64,000 bases of DNA from Bordetella genomosp. 9 (GCF_002261425.1 NZ_NEVJ01000002.1:248001-312000), one strand, 5' to 3'. Positions 35,342-45,317 are shown, counted from the first letter of the stretch. Numbers and translations: made by a program. Notes: generated by a model not told the origin, from the letters alone.

Positions 35342-36310
35342 CTAATCGATCGTCGCCCCCGACCGCTTCACCAGCGGCACCCACTTGTCGATGTCCTGCT
35401 GGATGAACCGGGCGAACTGCGTCGGGGTCTCGTCGCGGAAGACCTCGTAGCCCAGCGCCTTTAGGCGTTCCTGCAGCTTGGGGTCGTTCATGACCGCGCG
35501 CGTGGTCTCGTTCAGGCGGTCGATCACGGCCTGGGGGGTGTGGGCGGGGGCCAGCAGGCCGAAATCGACGGAGATCACGTATCCCGGAACGCCGGCTTCG
35601 ATCATCGTGGGGATTTCCGGCAGCAGCGGCGAGCGTGCTTCGCCGGTGGTGGCCAGCGCCTTGACCTTGCCTTCCTTCACCAGCCCTGAGACGCTGGGCG
35701 TGTTGTAGAAGCCGAAGTCGACTTCTCCCGCCATGACGGCGGTGACGCCCTGGGGCGCTCCCCGGTAGGGAATATGCGTGGCGTTGGTATCGGTCAATGC
35801 CTTGAGGTTTTCGGCCGACAGATGATGGGTCGTGCCATTCCCGCCGGACGAAAACGTCAGGCGGCCGGGATGCTGGCGCATCGCGTCGATCAGCGCCTTG
35901 ACGGAGTCGTACTTGCCGCCCTGCTTGACGATCAGCACGTTCGATCCGCCGGCCAGGTAGGCGACCGGCGCGAAGTCCTTCTGCGGATCGTAGGGCATGG
36001 TCTTGTACAGCCCCAGGTTGATGGCCCAGGTATTGTTCGACCCCATGACCAGCGTGTACCCGTCGGGGGCCGAGCGCGCCACGTAGTTCATGGCGATCAG
36101 GCCGCTGCCGCCGGCCTTGTTTTCCACCACGACGCTCTGGCCCAGCCGCTCGGAAAGCCCGGGCTGGATGGCGCGCGCCAGGATGTCCGCGGTGCTGCCG
36201 GCGGCCAGCGGCACGACGAGCGTGACGGGACGCGACGGGAAAGTGTCGGCCTGCGCCGAAAAGCCATAGCCGGCCAGGGCGGCCAGGCAAACCCCTAGTA
36301 TTTTTTTCAT
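35342..36310 (-). CDS. Bug-family solute receptor
   Basis: A 322-residue periplasmic receptor with a short Sec signal peptide (MKKILGVCLAALAGYGFSAQA) and the mature start DTFPSRPVTLVVPLAAGSTADILARAI. The fold motifs KAGGSGLIAMNYVARSAPDGYTL and FSSGGNGTTHH match the family. The gene is monocistronic as far as seen, with the LysR gene 148 bp upstream on the same strand. The gap shows no clear signal. The ligand is unknown. Confidence 0.92.
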   Translation of the reverse strand: MKKILGVCLAALAGYGFSAQADTFPSRPVTLVVPLAAGSTADILARAIQPGLSERLGQSVVVENKAGGSGLIAMNYVARSAPDGYTLVMGSNNTWAINLGLYKTMPYDPQKDFAPVAYLAGGSNVLIVKQGGKYDSVKALIDAMRQHPGRLTFSSGGNGTTHHLSAENLKALTDTNATHIPYRGAPQGVTAVMAGEVDFGFYNTPSVSGLVKEGKVKALATTGEARSPLLPEIPTMIEAGVPGYVISVDFGLLAPAHTPQAVIDRLNETTRAVMNDPKLQERLKALGYEVFRDETPTQFARFIQQDIDKWVPLVKRSGATID

Positions 36311-36458
36311 GACGACTCCGACGGTCGATATTGGCGATACGCGGGCGAACCGCTACGTGCCTGTCGCTGGCGTTGCGCAGCGCACCAAAGCCCAGCCAGC
36401 GTATCGGACGCCACGCCCCGTCCCTAGGCCGCCGCGCTTATACCGTCATGTCGTCGCG

Positions 36459-37382
36459 TTATGCCCCGGCGCGCTTGCCGTAGGATTTGATCGTGTCGCG
36501 CGCCACCGAGGCGAAGGCCTGCGCGGCGGGCGACAGGGGATAGTTCGCCAGCCGGACCAGCGAAATCGGCCATTCCAGTTCCGGCTCGCTCAAGGGTATT
36601 CCCTTGATGCCGCGGGGCATCACCATGGTCGCGATGCGCGGCATCATCGCCACGCCCATATCCGCCTGGATCAGGCCCAGGGCGGTGGAAACCAGCACGG
36701 CGCGCTGTTCCACCCGGGGATAGATGTTGTGGGCGATCAGCTTGCGGCTGATGGCCAGCCAGGCATGCGCGTTCGGATTGAGCTGGATACAGGGGAGTTC
36801 GGCCAGGATCCGGGCGTCGACCGACGCGCGCCGCGCCAGCGGATGGTCGTCGCGGACGAACAGCGCCATCCCGCAATCCCAGAGATTTTCGACGACCAGC
36901 TTGGAGTCGTCGGGGGCGATCAAGGCTCCCAGGCCGATATCCGCTTCGTGGGCCAGCAGCTTGGCGCGGATGTGGTCGACCACGCAGTCCACCACGGTGA
37001 CTTCGAGCTCCGGGTGCTTCTTGTGGAAGCGGCGCAGGATTTCCGGCAGCAGGGTGGCGGCGGTCACGTGCCCCACGGCAACGTTCACCGAACCGGCCTT
37101 CAATTGCGTCATCTCGCGGCACTCGCGCAGCACGGCGTCGATCGACAGCACGGCGCGGCGCGCCACGTCGACAATGGCGCGTCCTTGCGGGGTCAGGCAG
37201 GCGTCCCGGCCTCTGACCACCAGGGTCTGCCCCAGTTCGGCTTCCAGCCGCCGGACCAGGTGGCTGACCGAGGGCTGCGACATGCCCAGCTGCTCGGCCG
37301 CGCCGGTGAAACTACCCGAGTCGCCCACCGCGATCAGCGCGCGCAACTGCCGCAGCGACACGGGTTCCGAAGTGTCTTCCAT
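36459..37382 (-). CDS. LysR-family transcriptional regulator
   Basis: A 307-residue regulator. The helix-turn-helix lies near residues 22-43 (SFTGAAEQLGMSQPSVSHLVRRLE), followed by the usual effector domain. It is divergent from the DUF3604 gene at 37477 and upstream of the Bug gene at 36310, and may control both. The 94-bp divergent gap holds an AT-rich stretch (GCGTATATACCATAGG at 37404) that could contain a promoter. Confidence 0.9.
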   Translation of the reverse strand: MEDTSEPVSLRQLRALIAVGDSGSFTGAAEQLGMSQPSVSHLVRRLEAELGQTLVVRGRDACLTPQGRAIVDVARRAVLSIDAVLRECREMTQLKAGSVNVAVGHVTAATLLPEILRRFHKKHPELEVTVVDCVVDHIRAKLLAHEADIGLGALIAPDDSKLVVENLWDCGMALFVRDDHPLARRASVDARILAELPCIQLNPNAHAWLAISRKLIAHNIYPRVEQRAVLVSTALGLIQADMGVAMMPRIATMVMPRGIKGIPLSEPELEWPISLVRLANYPLSPAAQAFASVARDTIKSYGKRAGA

Positions 37383-37476
37383 AGCCTGGCGTCATGGAGA
37401 AATAGCGTATATACCATAGGAGCATGCCTGGCGCGCGCTTAGGATGCAAGGGTCCATACTGACCCGCGAGTCGTCC

Positions 37477-39723
37477 ATGCCGCATTCCCTGTATGTCCGC
37501 CACTTGATGGGCGCCGCCGCCATCGAACCGACCGGCGAGTTCGAGGCCGGCAGCTTCGCCTGTTTCACGTTGACCTACACGGCCGGCTACTTCGGCATCG
37601 ACGACACGGGTTCCCTGAAGATCGTGCACCGCTTCGCCAGCGACATGGGCAAGCCGCAGTTCGACGATCCGCAAGGCTGGAATTACACGACGGTGGAAGC
37701 CAGCAACGGCGCCGTGCTGCAGGTCGAATACGACGGCAAGCGCAACATCCGCCCCTGGGACAAGACGCTGTTCATCCGCGTCGTGCGCGGCTACCTGGAA
37801 GAGGGCGATCGCATCGTGGTGCGCTTCGGCGACACGCGCCAGGGCTCGCCCGGCATGCGGGTCCAGACCTTCCACGAACCCACCTTCGAATTCCGCGTGC
37901 TGGTCGACGCCTTCGCGACCTACAACTACACCGAGCTGCCCAACTCGCCGACCATATCGGTCGTGGCCGGGCCCGCGGCCAGCTACAAGGCGGTCCTGCC
38001 TTCGCTGGTGGAACTTGGCCAGCCCGTGCGGCTGGGTTTCAAGGGCGAGGACAAATGGGGCAATCCCTCGCATCGCGTGGCGGGCGACTTCAGCTTGCGC
38101 GGCAATCTGGACGTCGCTGGCATGCCGGCCGGTTTCACGGTGGCGGCGGGCGACTATGCCACCGTGATCGAGAACATCGTGCCGACGCAGGAAGGGGACC
38201 TCGAGATCGAAGTGCTGCGCGACGGCCACGTGGTGGCGCGCAGCAATCCCTGCCGCGTGTCGGCCCGCGTCGCGCGCCGCCATTTCTGGGGCGACCTGCA
38301 TGGCCAGTCGGAAGAAACCATAGGTACCAATTCGGCGGAAGAGCTGATCGTCTTCGCGCGCGACCGCGCCTTCCTGGACGTCATGAGCCACCAGGGCAAC
38401 GACTTCCAGATCACCAGCGACTTCTGGCGGGAATTGAATGTCCTCACCGCCAAGTACAACGAGGATGGCCGCTTCATCATTTTTCCCGGGTACGAATGGT
38501 CGGGCAACACCGGCCTGGGCGGGGACCGCAACGTCATGTACCTGCGCGAAGGGCGTCCCATTCATCGCTCATCCCACGCGCTGGTCGATGACCTGAGCGA
38601 CCTGGACAGCGACTGCAACAGCGCCGACCAACTGTTCGACGCCCTGAAGGACGAGGATGTCGTCGTCTTCGCGCATATCGGCGGACGCTATGCGGACATC
38701 ACCTTGTCGCATGACGCGCGCATCGAACGGTCGGTGGAAATCCACTCCGATTGGGGCACGTTCGAATGGCTGCTGGAGGACGCCTTCAAGCTGGGCTACC
38801 GGGTGGGCATCCTGGCCAACAGCGACGGCCACAAAGGACGTCACGGCGCCAGCCACCCCGGCGCGTCGCTGTTCGGCGCCTACGGCGGCCTGAGCTGCCT
38901 GATCGCCGACGAACTGACGCGCCCCGCGATCGCCGAAGCGCTGCGCCAGCGGCGTCACTACGCGACGACCGGCTGCCGCGCCTATCTGGACGTGCGTGCG
39001 CATTTCGCTCATCCGGCGCAGTGCTGGTCGGACGATCCGAAACTGGGCCAGCCGGTGACGCAGCGCCAGGTCGACAGCGTCGAGATGGGCGCGATCGTCG
39101 ATTACGACGGCGACTTCGTCGAGTTCGAATTCGACGTCGCCACCCACGGCGCCATCGAACGCGTCGAAGTGCGCAACCGGATGGAAGTCGCGCATACGCT
39201 GTATCCCTACGCCCCCGGCGACCTGGGCAGCCGCATCCGCCTGGTCTGGGAAGGATCCGGCTATCGTGGGCGCGGGCGGCAGACCGTCTGGGATGGCGAG
39301 GCGACCCTGGACGGCAACGCCTTCGTCGATCCACAGCCGATCAATTTCTGGAACCTGGACAAGACGCTGGACCATCCGGAGCCCGCGCGCCTCTGCTGGA
39401 AGTCGCTCACGACAGGCGGGTTCAGCGGCGTCGACGTACGGCTGGCGGATTCGAACTCGGGCGTCCTGAAGGTGCGTACCCCGCTGATCGAGGTGGACGT
39501 CGACGTGGCGGACATCGGCCTGTCGCCCATCGTGCGGGAGAATGGCGGCCTGCAGCGGCGCCTGCAGATCTACCGCCTGCCGGATGTGAACGAAGTCCGC
39601 CGCATGCGCCGCCGGGTGCGCGTGCCGCTGCATGCCGGCGAGGATAATGCGATCTATGTACGCGTGACGACGGAGGACGGTTTCTTCATCTATTCCAGCC
39701 CTGTCTATATTTCGAGGAGATAA
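37477..39723 (+). CDS. DUF3604 / PHP-like metal-dependent hydrolase-type protein
   Basis: A protein of about 748 residues with no signal peptide. The N-terminal third is beta-rich. The central part has metal-ligand motifs of the polymerase-histidinol-phosphatase type: HFWGDLHGQS, VMSHQGNDF, FPGYEWSGN, FAHIGGRY and ANSDGHKGRHG, in the DUF3604 order. The C-terminal part is beta-rich again. The family probably hydrolyses phosphate or other esters; function here is unknown. The ATG at 37477 (MPHSLYVRHLMGA) is preferred; another at 37444 adds 11 residues. Neither has a strong ribosome site. It is flanked by LysR and DAO genes. Confidence 0.82.
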   Translation: MPHSLYVRHLMGAAAIEPTGEFEAGSFACFTLTYTAGYFGIDDTGSLKIVHRFASDMGKPQFDDPQGWNYTTVEASNGAVLQVEYDGKRNIRPWDKTLFIRVVRGYLEEGDRIVVRFGDTRQGSPGMRVQTFHEPTFEFRVLVDAFATYNYTELPNSPTISVVAGPAASYKAVLPSLVELGQPVRLGFKGEDKWGNPSHRVAGDFSLRGNLDVAGMPAGFTVAAGDYATVIENIVPTQEGDLEIEVLRDGHVVARSNPCRVSARVARRHFWGDLHGQSEETIGTNSAEELIVFARDRAFLDVMSHQGNDFQITSDFWRELNVLTAKYNEDGRFIIFPGYEWSGNTGLGGDRNVMYLREGRPIHRSSHALVDDLSDLDSDCNSADQLFDALKDEDVVVFAHIGGRYADITLSHDARIERSVEIHSDWGTFEWLLEDAFKLGYRVGILANSDGHKGRHGASHPGASLFGAYGGLSCLIADELTRPAIAEALRQRRHYATTGCRAYLDVRAHFAHPAQCWSDDPKLGQPVTQRQVDSVEMGAIVDYDGDFVEFEFDVATHGAIERVEVRNRMEVAHTLYPYAPGDLGSRIRLVWEGSGYRGRGRQTVWDGEATLDGNAFVDPQPINFWNLDKTLDHPEPARLCWKSLTTGGFSGVDVRLADSNSGVLKVRTPLIEVDVDVADIGLSPIVRENGGLQRRLQIYRLPDVNEVRRMRRRVRVPLHAGEDNAIYVRVTTEDGFFIYSSPVYISRR

Positions 39724-39749
39724 AGACCGCCCCGTCGGACGCCTCCCGA

Positions 39750-41081
39750 TCAATAGATGATGTTGGGCGCCAGCTTTTCTCCTGTCAGGAAGCGCTTGTG
39801 CGACAAGTGCCGGAGCTCGGGCGCCGCGGCGCCATTCACGATCAAATCAGCCAGCATGGTTCCTGCGCCCATGGAGCTGCTGAACCCGTGTCCGCTGAAG
39901 CCGGTGCAGAGATAGACATTGGGCATGCCGTCCACCGCCGATACCACCGGGATGCCGTCGGGCGTATTGTCTATCGCGCCGCCCCAGGCGATATCCAGCC
40001 GTTCCGGTCCGAATCCGGGAAATACTTTTGCCGACGCTTCATAGGCAGAGCGTACCAGCGACATATCCGGCGCGGGGTCGAGCACGCGGTTTCGTTCGAA
40101 GGGCGATCGGTTCAGGTACAGGTAGCCGAATTCGTTCCATAGCTGGCGGAAGAATTCACGGCCGAATCGCAGGTTGATGCTTTTTCGGCGGCTTGCATAC
40201 AGGCCCATGAAGCGCGTCCCGTATCGCAGGCTGTTGGGGACGATGGGCACCGATCCGCGGCCGCTCTTGGCCAGGATGTATCCACCGGCCGGCCGTTCCC
40301 GCAGTGAGAACTCGGGCGCCTTCAGCGGGCCTCGGAAATCCAGCTGCATGTCGTCGCGGGTCTTGGACGCGGATGAATAGACATTCAAGATCGGCAGCAC
40401 GATTTTGTGCTTCACGCAGAACAGCGAAGACCAGGCGCCGCCGGCGATGACCACCGAACCGGCCCGCACGAGGCCTCGTTCGGTCTCGACTCCGGCAACG
40501 TTGCCTCCTTCGAAATACAGCCGGTTGACGGCACAGTTCTGCTGCACCGAAACGCCCATGCGAGCGGCATGCCGGGCGATGAGAGGTACCGCGCATGACG
40601 GGTCGGCGTATCCGTCGTGGAAAGTGCGGACGCCGCCTATCCAGGGACTGCCGTTTTCCGCGTAGACTTTGTTCGCCTGTTCGCGGCTCAGCATTTCGGC
40701 GCCGACGCCGGAGCGTTGCGCGAATTTGAACCATTCCTCCCAGCCCGCAAGCTCGGATTCGCTTTGCGTGACGAACGTGATGCCCGTCTCGCGAAAACCG
40801 ACGTCCGCGCCGATCTCGCTGGATATTTCCGACCAGCGCCTTACGCTCAGCTTGGCCATGCCCAACTCGCGTGTGTCGCGGCCCAGCGTACGGCACCAGC
40901 CCCAATTTCGGCTGCTCTGCTCCGCGGCGATCCGTCCTTTCTCGAAAATGCCGACGGTCTGTCCTCGCTTCGCCAGCTCATATGCAGTTATCACCCCCGC
41001 GGCACCCCCGCCGATAACCGCGACGTCCACGTGTTTGGGCAGGGGGGTATTGAAGTCTATCTTCAGTAACGGCTGTCTCAT
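39750..41081 (-). CDS. DAO-family FAD-dependent oxidoreductase
   Basis: A 443-residue flavoprotein of the D-amino-acid oxidase/sarcosine oxidase fold. The FAD motif VAVIGGGAAGVITAYELAKRG is at 20-40, EQSSRNWGWCRTLGRD follows, and a second flavin contact lies at NVYLCTGFSGHGFSSSMGAG near the end. It would oxidise a secondary or primary amine to an imine. It is the last gene of the hyuA-hyuB-DAO operon, 18 bp after hyuB. The Cys in NWGWC is worth checking as a flavin attachment site. The substrate is unknown. Confidence 0.9.
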   Translation of the reverse strand: MRQPLLKIDFNTPLPKHVDVAVIGGGAAGVITAYELAKRGQTVGIFEKGRIAAEQSSRNWGWCRTLGRDTRELGMAKLSVRRWSEISSEIGADVGFRETGITFVTQSESELAGWEEWFKFAQRSGVGAEMLSREQANKVYAENGSPWIGGVRTFHDGYADPSCAVPLIARHAARMGVSVQQNCAVNRLYFEGGNVAGVETERGLVRAGSVVIAGGAWSSLFCVKHKIVLPILNVYSSASKTRDDMQLDFRGPLKAPEFSLRERPAGGYILAKSGRGSVPIVPNSLRYGTRFMGLYASRRKSINLRFGREFFRQLWNEFGYLYLNRSPFERNRVLDPAPDMSLVRSAYEASAKVFPGFGPERLDIAWGGAIDNTPDGIPVVSAVDGMPNVYLCTGFSGHGFSSSMGAGTMLADLIVNGAAAPELRHLSHKRFLTGEKLAPNIIY

Positions 41082-41099
41082 GATGCTGATCGTTGGCGG

Positions 41100-43100
41100 C
41101 TATGCATTAGCGGGCTGCAGTTGCGGATATTGCTCTTTCAATTCGCCGAAGATCTCCGCGATCACCGCGGGACCCTGCGGGACCGTGCCCTGTCGTTCCC
41201 GGGCTTCCAGCGCATCGAAAATCCTGATCTTCAGGAAATGCCGCCAGTTCGGGGGGACGTCGGCAAGCACCGACGTCAGTGCGCCATAGCGTTCCTCCGT
41301 CCAGGAACGTTCGAATTCGTCCCGCCCCGGGCCGTAGTCGAAGTGCCTGGCCTCGGTGGCGGGCGTCTTCCCCTGCGCGGCCCGCAGGCGACCGGTCGCC
41401 GGGACGTCCACCGCACCATCGCGCACAACGACGAAATAGTCGTTCCTTGCAGACTCGACCGACACGTATCCGCAGCGGACGTCGTGCGCGACGCTCTCCG
41501 GATCGCGTTCGAGCGCGGGACCGTAGCCGCCGCCGCCGCATCCTTCCAGGCGGATCACGTCGCCCGGCTGGCAATGGATCAGATCGTTGACGCCCAGATT
41601 CTCTTCCCGCGCCGTGCCAGGATTGCGCAGGAACCTGGACACCGAACCGGCTTTGCCCCCCAGCACTCCCCAGGACGCGAAGCGCGACTTGTCGCGGTTG
41701 CGCGCGGTCACGATGGAGTTGGGCGCGAAGACCTTGAACTCCATCGCGGTGCCCAGGCCGCCGCGGAACTTGCCGACGCCCGCGCTGCCCGGCACCAGGC
41801 CATAGCGCGTGATCCGTATCGGCACTTCGGCTTCGTTGATCTCGACGGGAGTGTTGCGCAGGAACGCCACGATGGCGCCCGATGCTTCCGAGCCGTCGCC
41901 GTCGAGCGCGCCGCCGGCGCCTCCGCCCACGGGACCGATCGCTGCGATGACGTTGTGGCCGCTGCTCGAGGTTGTGCGCACGTTCATGATGCTCATGCCG
42001 CCCGCCGGCGACGCCGGCATGCGGTCGGGCAGGGCAAGCGAGAACGCGCCGATGGTCGCGTATTGCACCAGTTTGCATGTGAGACTGCGCATGCCCACCG
42101 CGGCGGGCGGCAACGGGTTGACCACCGTGCCTTCCGGCAGCACGCAGCGCGCCACGCGGATCATGCCGGCGTTCAGCATGATGCCGGGGTTCAGGGTGTA
42201 GAGCACGTAGTTCAGGCCGACCAGGGCAAGCACGTGTCTTTCCTTGCCACCCGTCGGCATGTTCAAGGACGAATTCAGTTGCGGATCGCTGCCGGTGAAG
42301 TCGAATTCCAGCTCCGATCCGCGTACGCGCAGGCACAGCGCGACGCGCAAGGGCTTGCCGTTGACAGAATCTTCGTCGGCGAACTCCGAAAAGCGGTATT
42401 CACCGTCCGGAATATCCGACACCAGTACGCGAGCCTGTTCCTCGGAGTAGTCCAGCAGTGCCTGGATGCCCTCCTTGAACGCCGCGGCGCCGAACCGTTC
42501 GATGATCTCCAGGACACGTCTTTCGCCGGTCATGAGCATGGATATCTGCGCGTTCAGGTCGCCTCGGTTCTGTTCCGGCGACCGTACATTGACCTCCATG
42601 GTCCTCATCAGTTCTTCGTTCAGTACGCCGCCACGCACGATCTTGGATGGGATGAAGCGGATGCCTTCCTGGTGGATTTCCGTCAAGGTTCGGGACAGGG
42701 ATGCCGGGACCGCGCCGCCCATGTCGGTGTTATGTACGTGGCCGCCCACATAGCAGACGATCTCGCCTTCGTGAAAGACCGGCTTCCACATCATGATGTC
42801 GGGCGTATGGGTGGCGACATAGCCACTGTAGGCGTCGTTGGTCATGCCGACGTCGCCCGGTTCGTACGGGCCGGCCATCTCGATAACGGAGCTGAAGTCC
42901 AGGCCGGGATACCAGGTCGCGCCCAGCGTCTTGGGCGACGCGAAGGTCAGGCCCTGGGGCGTCATCAGCGTGCAGGAGAAGTCCTCGGTTTCCTTGATGA
43001 ACGCGGAGTGTGCGGTCCGGACCAGCGTGTACGCCATGCTTTCCGCTGCGGCCACGCAATAGTTGGCGAAGATTTGCAGCGTGGATTTGTCGAAACTCAT
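41100..43100 (-). CDS. Hydantoinase B / 5-oxoprolinase beta-type subunit
   Basis: A 666-residue subunit of the HyuB/acetone carboxylase alpha-like family. Motifs include EDFSCTLMTPQG near 36, DVGMTNDAYSGYVATHTPDIM, YVGGHVHNTDMGGAVPAS (a metal-site candidate), and FDFTGSDPQLNSSLNMP. With HyuA it forms an ATP-dependent cyclic-amide hydrolase or a related carboxylase. The start is 3 bp from the end of hyuA. The C-terminal part is longer than in the shortest hydantoinases, so the substrate class is open. Confidence 0.9.
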   Translation of the reverse strand: MSFDKSTLQIFANYCVAAAESMAYTLVRTAHSAFIKETEDFSCTLMTPQGLTFASPKTLGATWYPGLDFSSVIEMAGPYEPGDVGMTNDAYSGYVATHTPDIMMWKPVFHEGEIVCYVGGHVHNTDMGGAVPASLSRTLTEIHQEGIRFIPSKIVRGGVLNEELMRTMEVNVRSPEQNRGDLNAQISMLMTGERRVLEIIERFGAAAFKEGIQALLDYSEEQARVLVSDIPDGEYRFSEFADEDSVNGKPLRVALCLRVRGSELEFDFTGSDPQLNSSLNMPTGGKERHVLALVGLNYVLYTLNPGIMLNAGMIRVARCVLPEGTVVNPLPPAAVGMRSLTCKLVQYATIGAFSLALPDRMPASPAGGMSIMNVRTTSSSGHNVIAAIGPVGGGAGGALDGDGSEASGAIVAFLRNTPVEINEAEVPIRITRYGLVPGSAGVGKFRGGLGTAMEFKVFAPNSIVTARNRDKSRFASWGVLGGKAGSVSRFLRNPGTAREENLGVNDLIHCQPGDVIRLEGCGGGGYGPALERDPESVAHDVRCGYVSVESARNDYFVVVRDGAVDVPATGRLRAAQGKTPATEARHFDYGPGRDEFERSWTEERYGALTSVLADVPPNWRHFLKIRIFDALEARERQGTVPQGPAVIAEIFGELKEQYPQLQPANA

Positions 43101-43103
43101 TTG

Positions 43104-45167
43104 TCAGTGCTCCTCGCTACCGCGGGCTTGTATTTCCAGGTTGCCGTAGGCGTCCACGTCGACGATGTAGCCCGGCAGGACCGTGGTGGTGCAGTCGTCT
43201 TGCGCGATGACGGCGGGGCCTTCCAGACGATGCCCGCGCAGCAGATCGGTACGGCGATACAGGGGGAGGTTCCGGTTCTCGCCATCCATCCATACCGTCA
43301 TGTGCTTGATCGGTTGCGGCATCCCCGCGGCGCGTTCTACCTCGCGCAAGCTGGGCTTGGGGGTGCGCGACGTGATCACGAGGCGCAGCGCGACGATCTG
43401 CAGCGCGGCGTCGGCATCGCTGTGGCCGTACAGGCGGCGGTGCTCCGCGTGGAAGGCCGCGGCAATGCTGGCCATGTCGCCGTCTCGTATCCATGCGCTA
43501 TCCAGCGGCGTGTCGATCTCGAACGACTGGCCGCGATAGCGCATGTCCGCCGAAATGGCGATGGCTGCCTTGCCTGTATCGCCACCTTCGGACGCCAGCC
43601 AGTCGCGCGCCTGGGCGTCCAGTAGCGCCCGCTCGCGCTCCAAGGCCTGCAGGGTCTGGGGCGTCAGGTCGTAGTAGGTGGTCTTGACGAAGTCGTTCTT
43701 CAGATCCGCGATAAGGCCGCCCAGCGCGGACAGTACGCCCGGCGTGGTGGGAACGAGCATCTTGCCGACGTTCAAGGCGCGCGCCAGATAGCAAGCCATC
43801 ATCGGGCCGGCGCCCCCGAAGGGCATCAATGTGAACTCGCGGGGGTCGATTCCGAAGCGCGAGACAATGCGGCTGACGCCGGCATACATGCTCGAGACCG
43901 AGACATTCACGATCGCTTCCGCGGTTTCGCCCAGGTTCTTGCCGAGTTTCCGGGCCAGGGGCGCAATGGCGTCGCGCGCGGCCCGGACGTCGACCTTGAC
44001 CGCGTTGTAGCCGAGTTCGGCCCCGCCGATGATGCCGAGCGCCGCGAAGGCGTCGGTAATGGTCGGCTGCGTGCCACCCCGGCCGTAGCACACGGGTCCA
44101 GGATTGGAGCCCGCGCTATCGGGCCCGACCTTCAGCACGCCGAAGCGGTCCACCCAGGCGATGGAGCCGCCGCCGTCGCCAACCGACGATACCGAGACCG
44201 AAGGGATATGGATCTGGAAATCGCCGATGTATTCGCCGGTGGCGTATTGCGGTTCACCGTCGATGATCAGGGCCATGTCCGCGGTCGTACCGCCTATGTC
44301 AAGGCTCATGCAGCGCTTGACGCCGCATTGCTGCGCAACGTAGGCGGCCCCGATCACCCCCGAAGCCGTGCCCGACAGGATCATCTGCACGCAGTTGCTC
44401 TTGCCGTACTCGGCGCTCATCACGCCGCCATTTGACTTCGTGACCTTGAGGTCGACGCCTACCCCTGCCTGCGCCAGCGCCCCCTGCAGCTTGGTCAGGT
44501 AGTTCGCGACCCGAGGCTGGACATACCCGCCTATGACGGCGGTAAGCGTCCGCTCGTACTCGCGGATGATGGGCCAGACCTCGTGCGAGCAGGATACGAA
44601 CATTCCGGGGAGCGCGGCTTCGACGAGCTGCCGCACCTGCTTTTCGTGTACGGGATTGCGATAAGAATGAAGCAGTGAGATCACGATGCCCTCGCAGCCG
44701 GCGGCCTTCGCGGCGCTGGCCGCCGCCAGCACGCTCGCCTCGTCGACGGGCGTCTCTTCCGTGCCGTCTGCGGCAAGGCGCTCGATGACGCCGAATACGC
44801 GGTCCCGCGTGATCAAGGGAGCAGGGCGTTTGGAGGTCAGGTGATACATGTCCGGAATCTTCAGCCGGGCAATATCCAGGACGTCTTCGAAATTGCGCGT
44901 CGTGATGAGGCCGAGCTTGAGCCCCCGCCGTTGCACCACCGCATTGACGCCGACGGTCGTGCCATGCGTGAAGTAAGCGACGTCTTTCGGGTCGATGCCG
45001 TAGCGCTCGCCGAGCTTGGCCATGCCGGCCAGCACTTCGCTCCCAGGCTCATCCGGACGCGAGAAGACTTTCAACGTGCGGATCGTTCGCGTTTCGTCGT
45101 CCAGGACGGCGAAGTCGGCAAAAGAGCCACCGATGTCGACCCCGATTCTCAATCCCATTTTCTGCAT
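43104..45167 (-). CDS. Hydantoinase A / 5-oxoprolinase alpha-type subunit
   Basis: A 687-residue ATP-binding subunit. Actin-like phosphate motifs are GVDIGGSFADFAVLD near residue 8, YFTHGTTVGVNAVVQRRG near 65, SLDIGGTTADMALI near 286 and GGAGPMMACYLA in the second half. It uses ATP to activate a cyclic amide or lactam that HyuB then opens. ATG codons at 45167 and 45158 both precede GLRIGVDIGG; a longer frame reaches 45254 but would pass through the promoter at 45199-45227. It is first in its operon, under operator site A. Confidence 0.9.
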   Translation of the reverse strand: MQKMGLRIGVDIGGSFADFAVLDDETRTIRTLKVFSRPDEPGSEVLAGMAKLGERYGIDPKDVAYFTHGTTVGVNAVVQRRGLKLGLITTRNFEDVLDIARLKIPDMYHLTSKRPAPLITRDRVFGVIERLAADGTEETPVDEASVLAAASAAKAAGCEGIVISLLHSYRNPVHEKQVRQLVEAALPGMFVSCSHEVWPIIREYERTLTAVIGGYVQPRVANYLTKLQGALAQAGVGVDLKVTKSNGGVMSAEYGKSNCVQMILSGTASGVIGAAYVAQQCGVKRCMSLDIGGTTADMALIIDGEPQYATGEYIGDFQIHIPSVSVSSVGDGGGSIAWVDRFGVLKVGPDSAGSNPGPVCYGRGGTQPTITDAFAALGIIGGAELGYNAVKVDVRAARDAIAPLARKLGKNLGETAEAIVNVSVSSMYAGVSRIVSRFGIDPREFTLMPFGGAGPMMACYLARALNVGKMLVPTTPGVLSALGGLIADLKNDFVKTTYYDLTPQTLQALERERALLDAQARDWLASEGGDTGKAAIAISADMRYRGQSFEIDTPLDSAWIRDGDMASIAAAFHAEHRRLYGHSDADAALQIVALRLVITSRTPKPSLREVERAAGMPQPIKHMTVWMDGENRNLPLYRRTDLLRGHRLEGPAVIAQDDCTTTVLPGYIVDVDAYGNLEIQARGSEEH

Positions 45168-45198
45168 TGCCCCATGTCGATTCCTGACGGTAGCGGGC

Positions 45199-45227
45199 AG
45201 TGTAAGTAGGGCGATATGCCGCGACAA
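45199..45227 (-). promoter_or_regulatory. Sigma70-like promoter of the hyuA operon
   Basis: On the minus strand, TTGTCG (45222-45227) and TACACT (45199-45204) are 17 bp apart, with transcription expected near 45192. Operator site A is centred about 64 bp upstream, the usual place for a LysR recognition site at an activated promoter. Confidence 0.6.
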
Positions 45228-45247
45228 ATTCGAATCCGTCAGGAGGC

Positions 45248-45264
45248 CATACATTTTCGGTATG
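45248..45264. promoter_or_regulatory. LysR operator site A
   Basis: CATACATTTTCGGTATG: perfect 5-bp arms CATAC/GTATG with seven bases between, containing the T-N11-A core of LysR sites. It is one of four similar sites in the window (others at 45281, 52590 and 54721). It is centred near -64 from the predicted hyuA transcription start. Confidence 0.72.
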
Positions 45265-45280
45265 TCCGGATGGCGCCGCG

Positions 45281-45297
45281 CATATCAGAAATGTATG
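45281..45297. promoter_or_regulatory. LysR operator site B
   Basis: CATATCAGAAATGTATG, whose complement reads CATACATTTCTGATATG, one base from sites C and D through the core. It is centred about 64 bp upstream of the start predicted for the peptide-type binding-protein gene. Sites A and B are 33 bp apart and serve divergent promoters. Confidence 0.74.
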
Positions 45298-45317
45298 CCC
45301 CCCGCAGATATTCGAAT

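Noticed and set aside
37424..37462. ATG with AGGAG upstream as the start of the DUF3604 gene
   Set aside because: It is out of frame with that gene and meets a stop after 12 codons.
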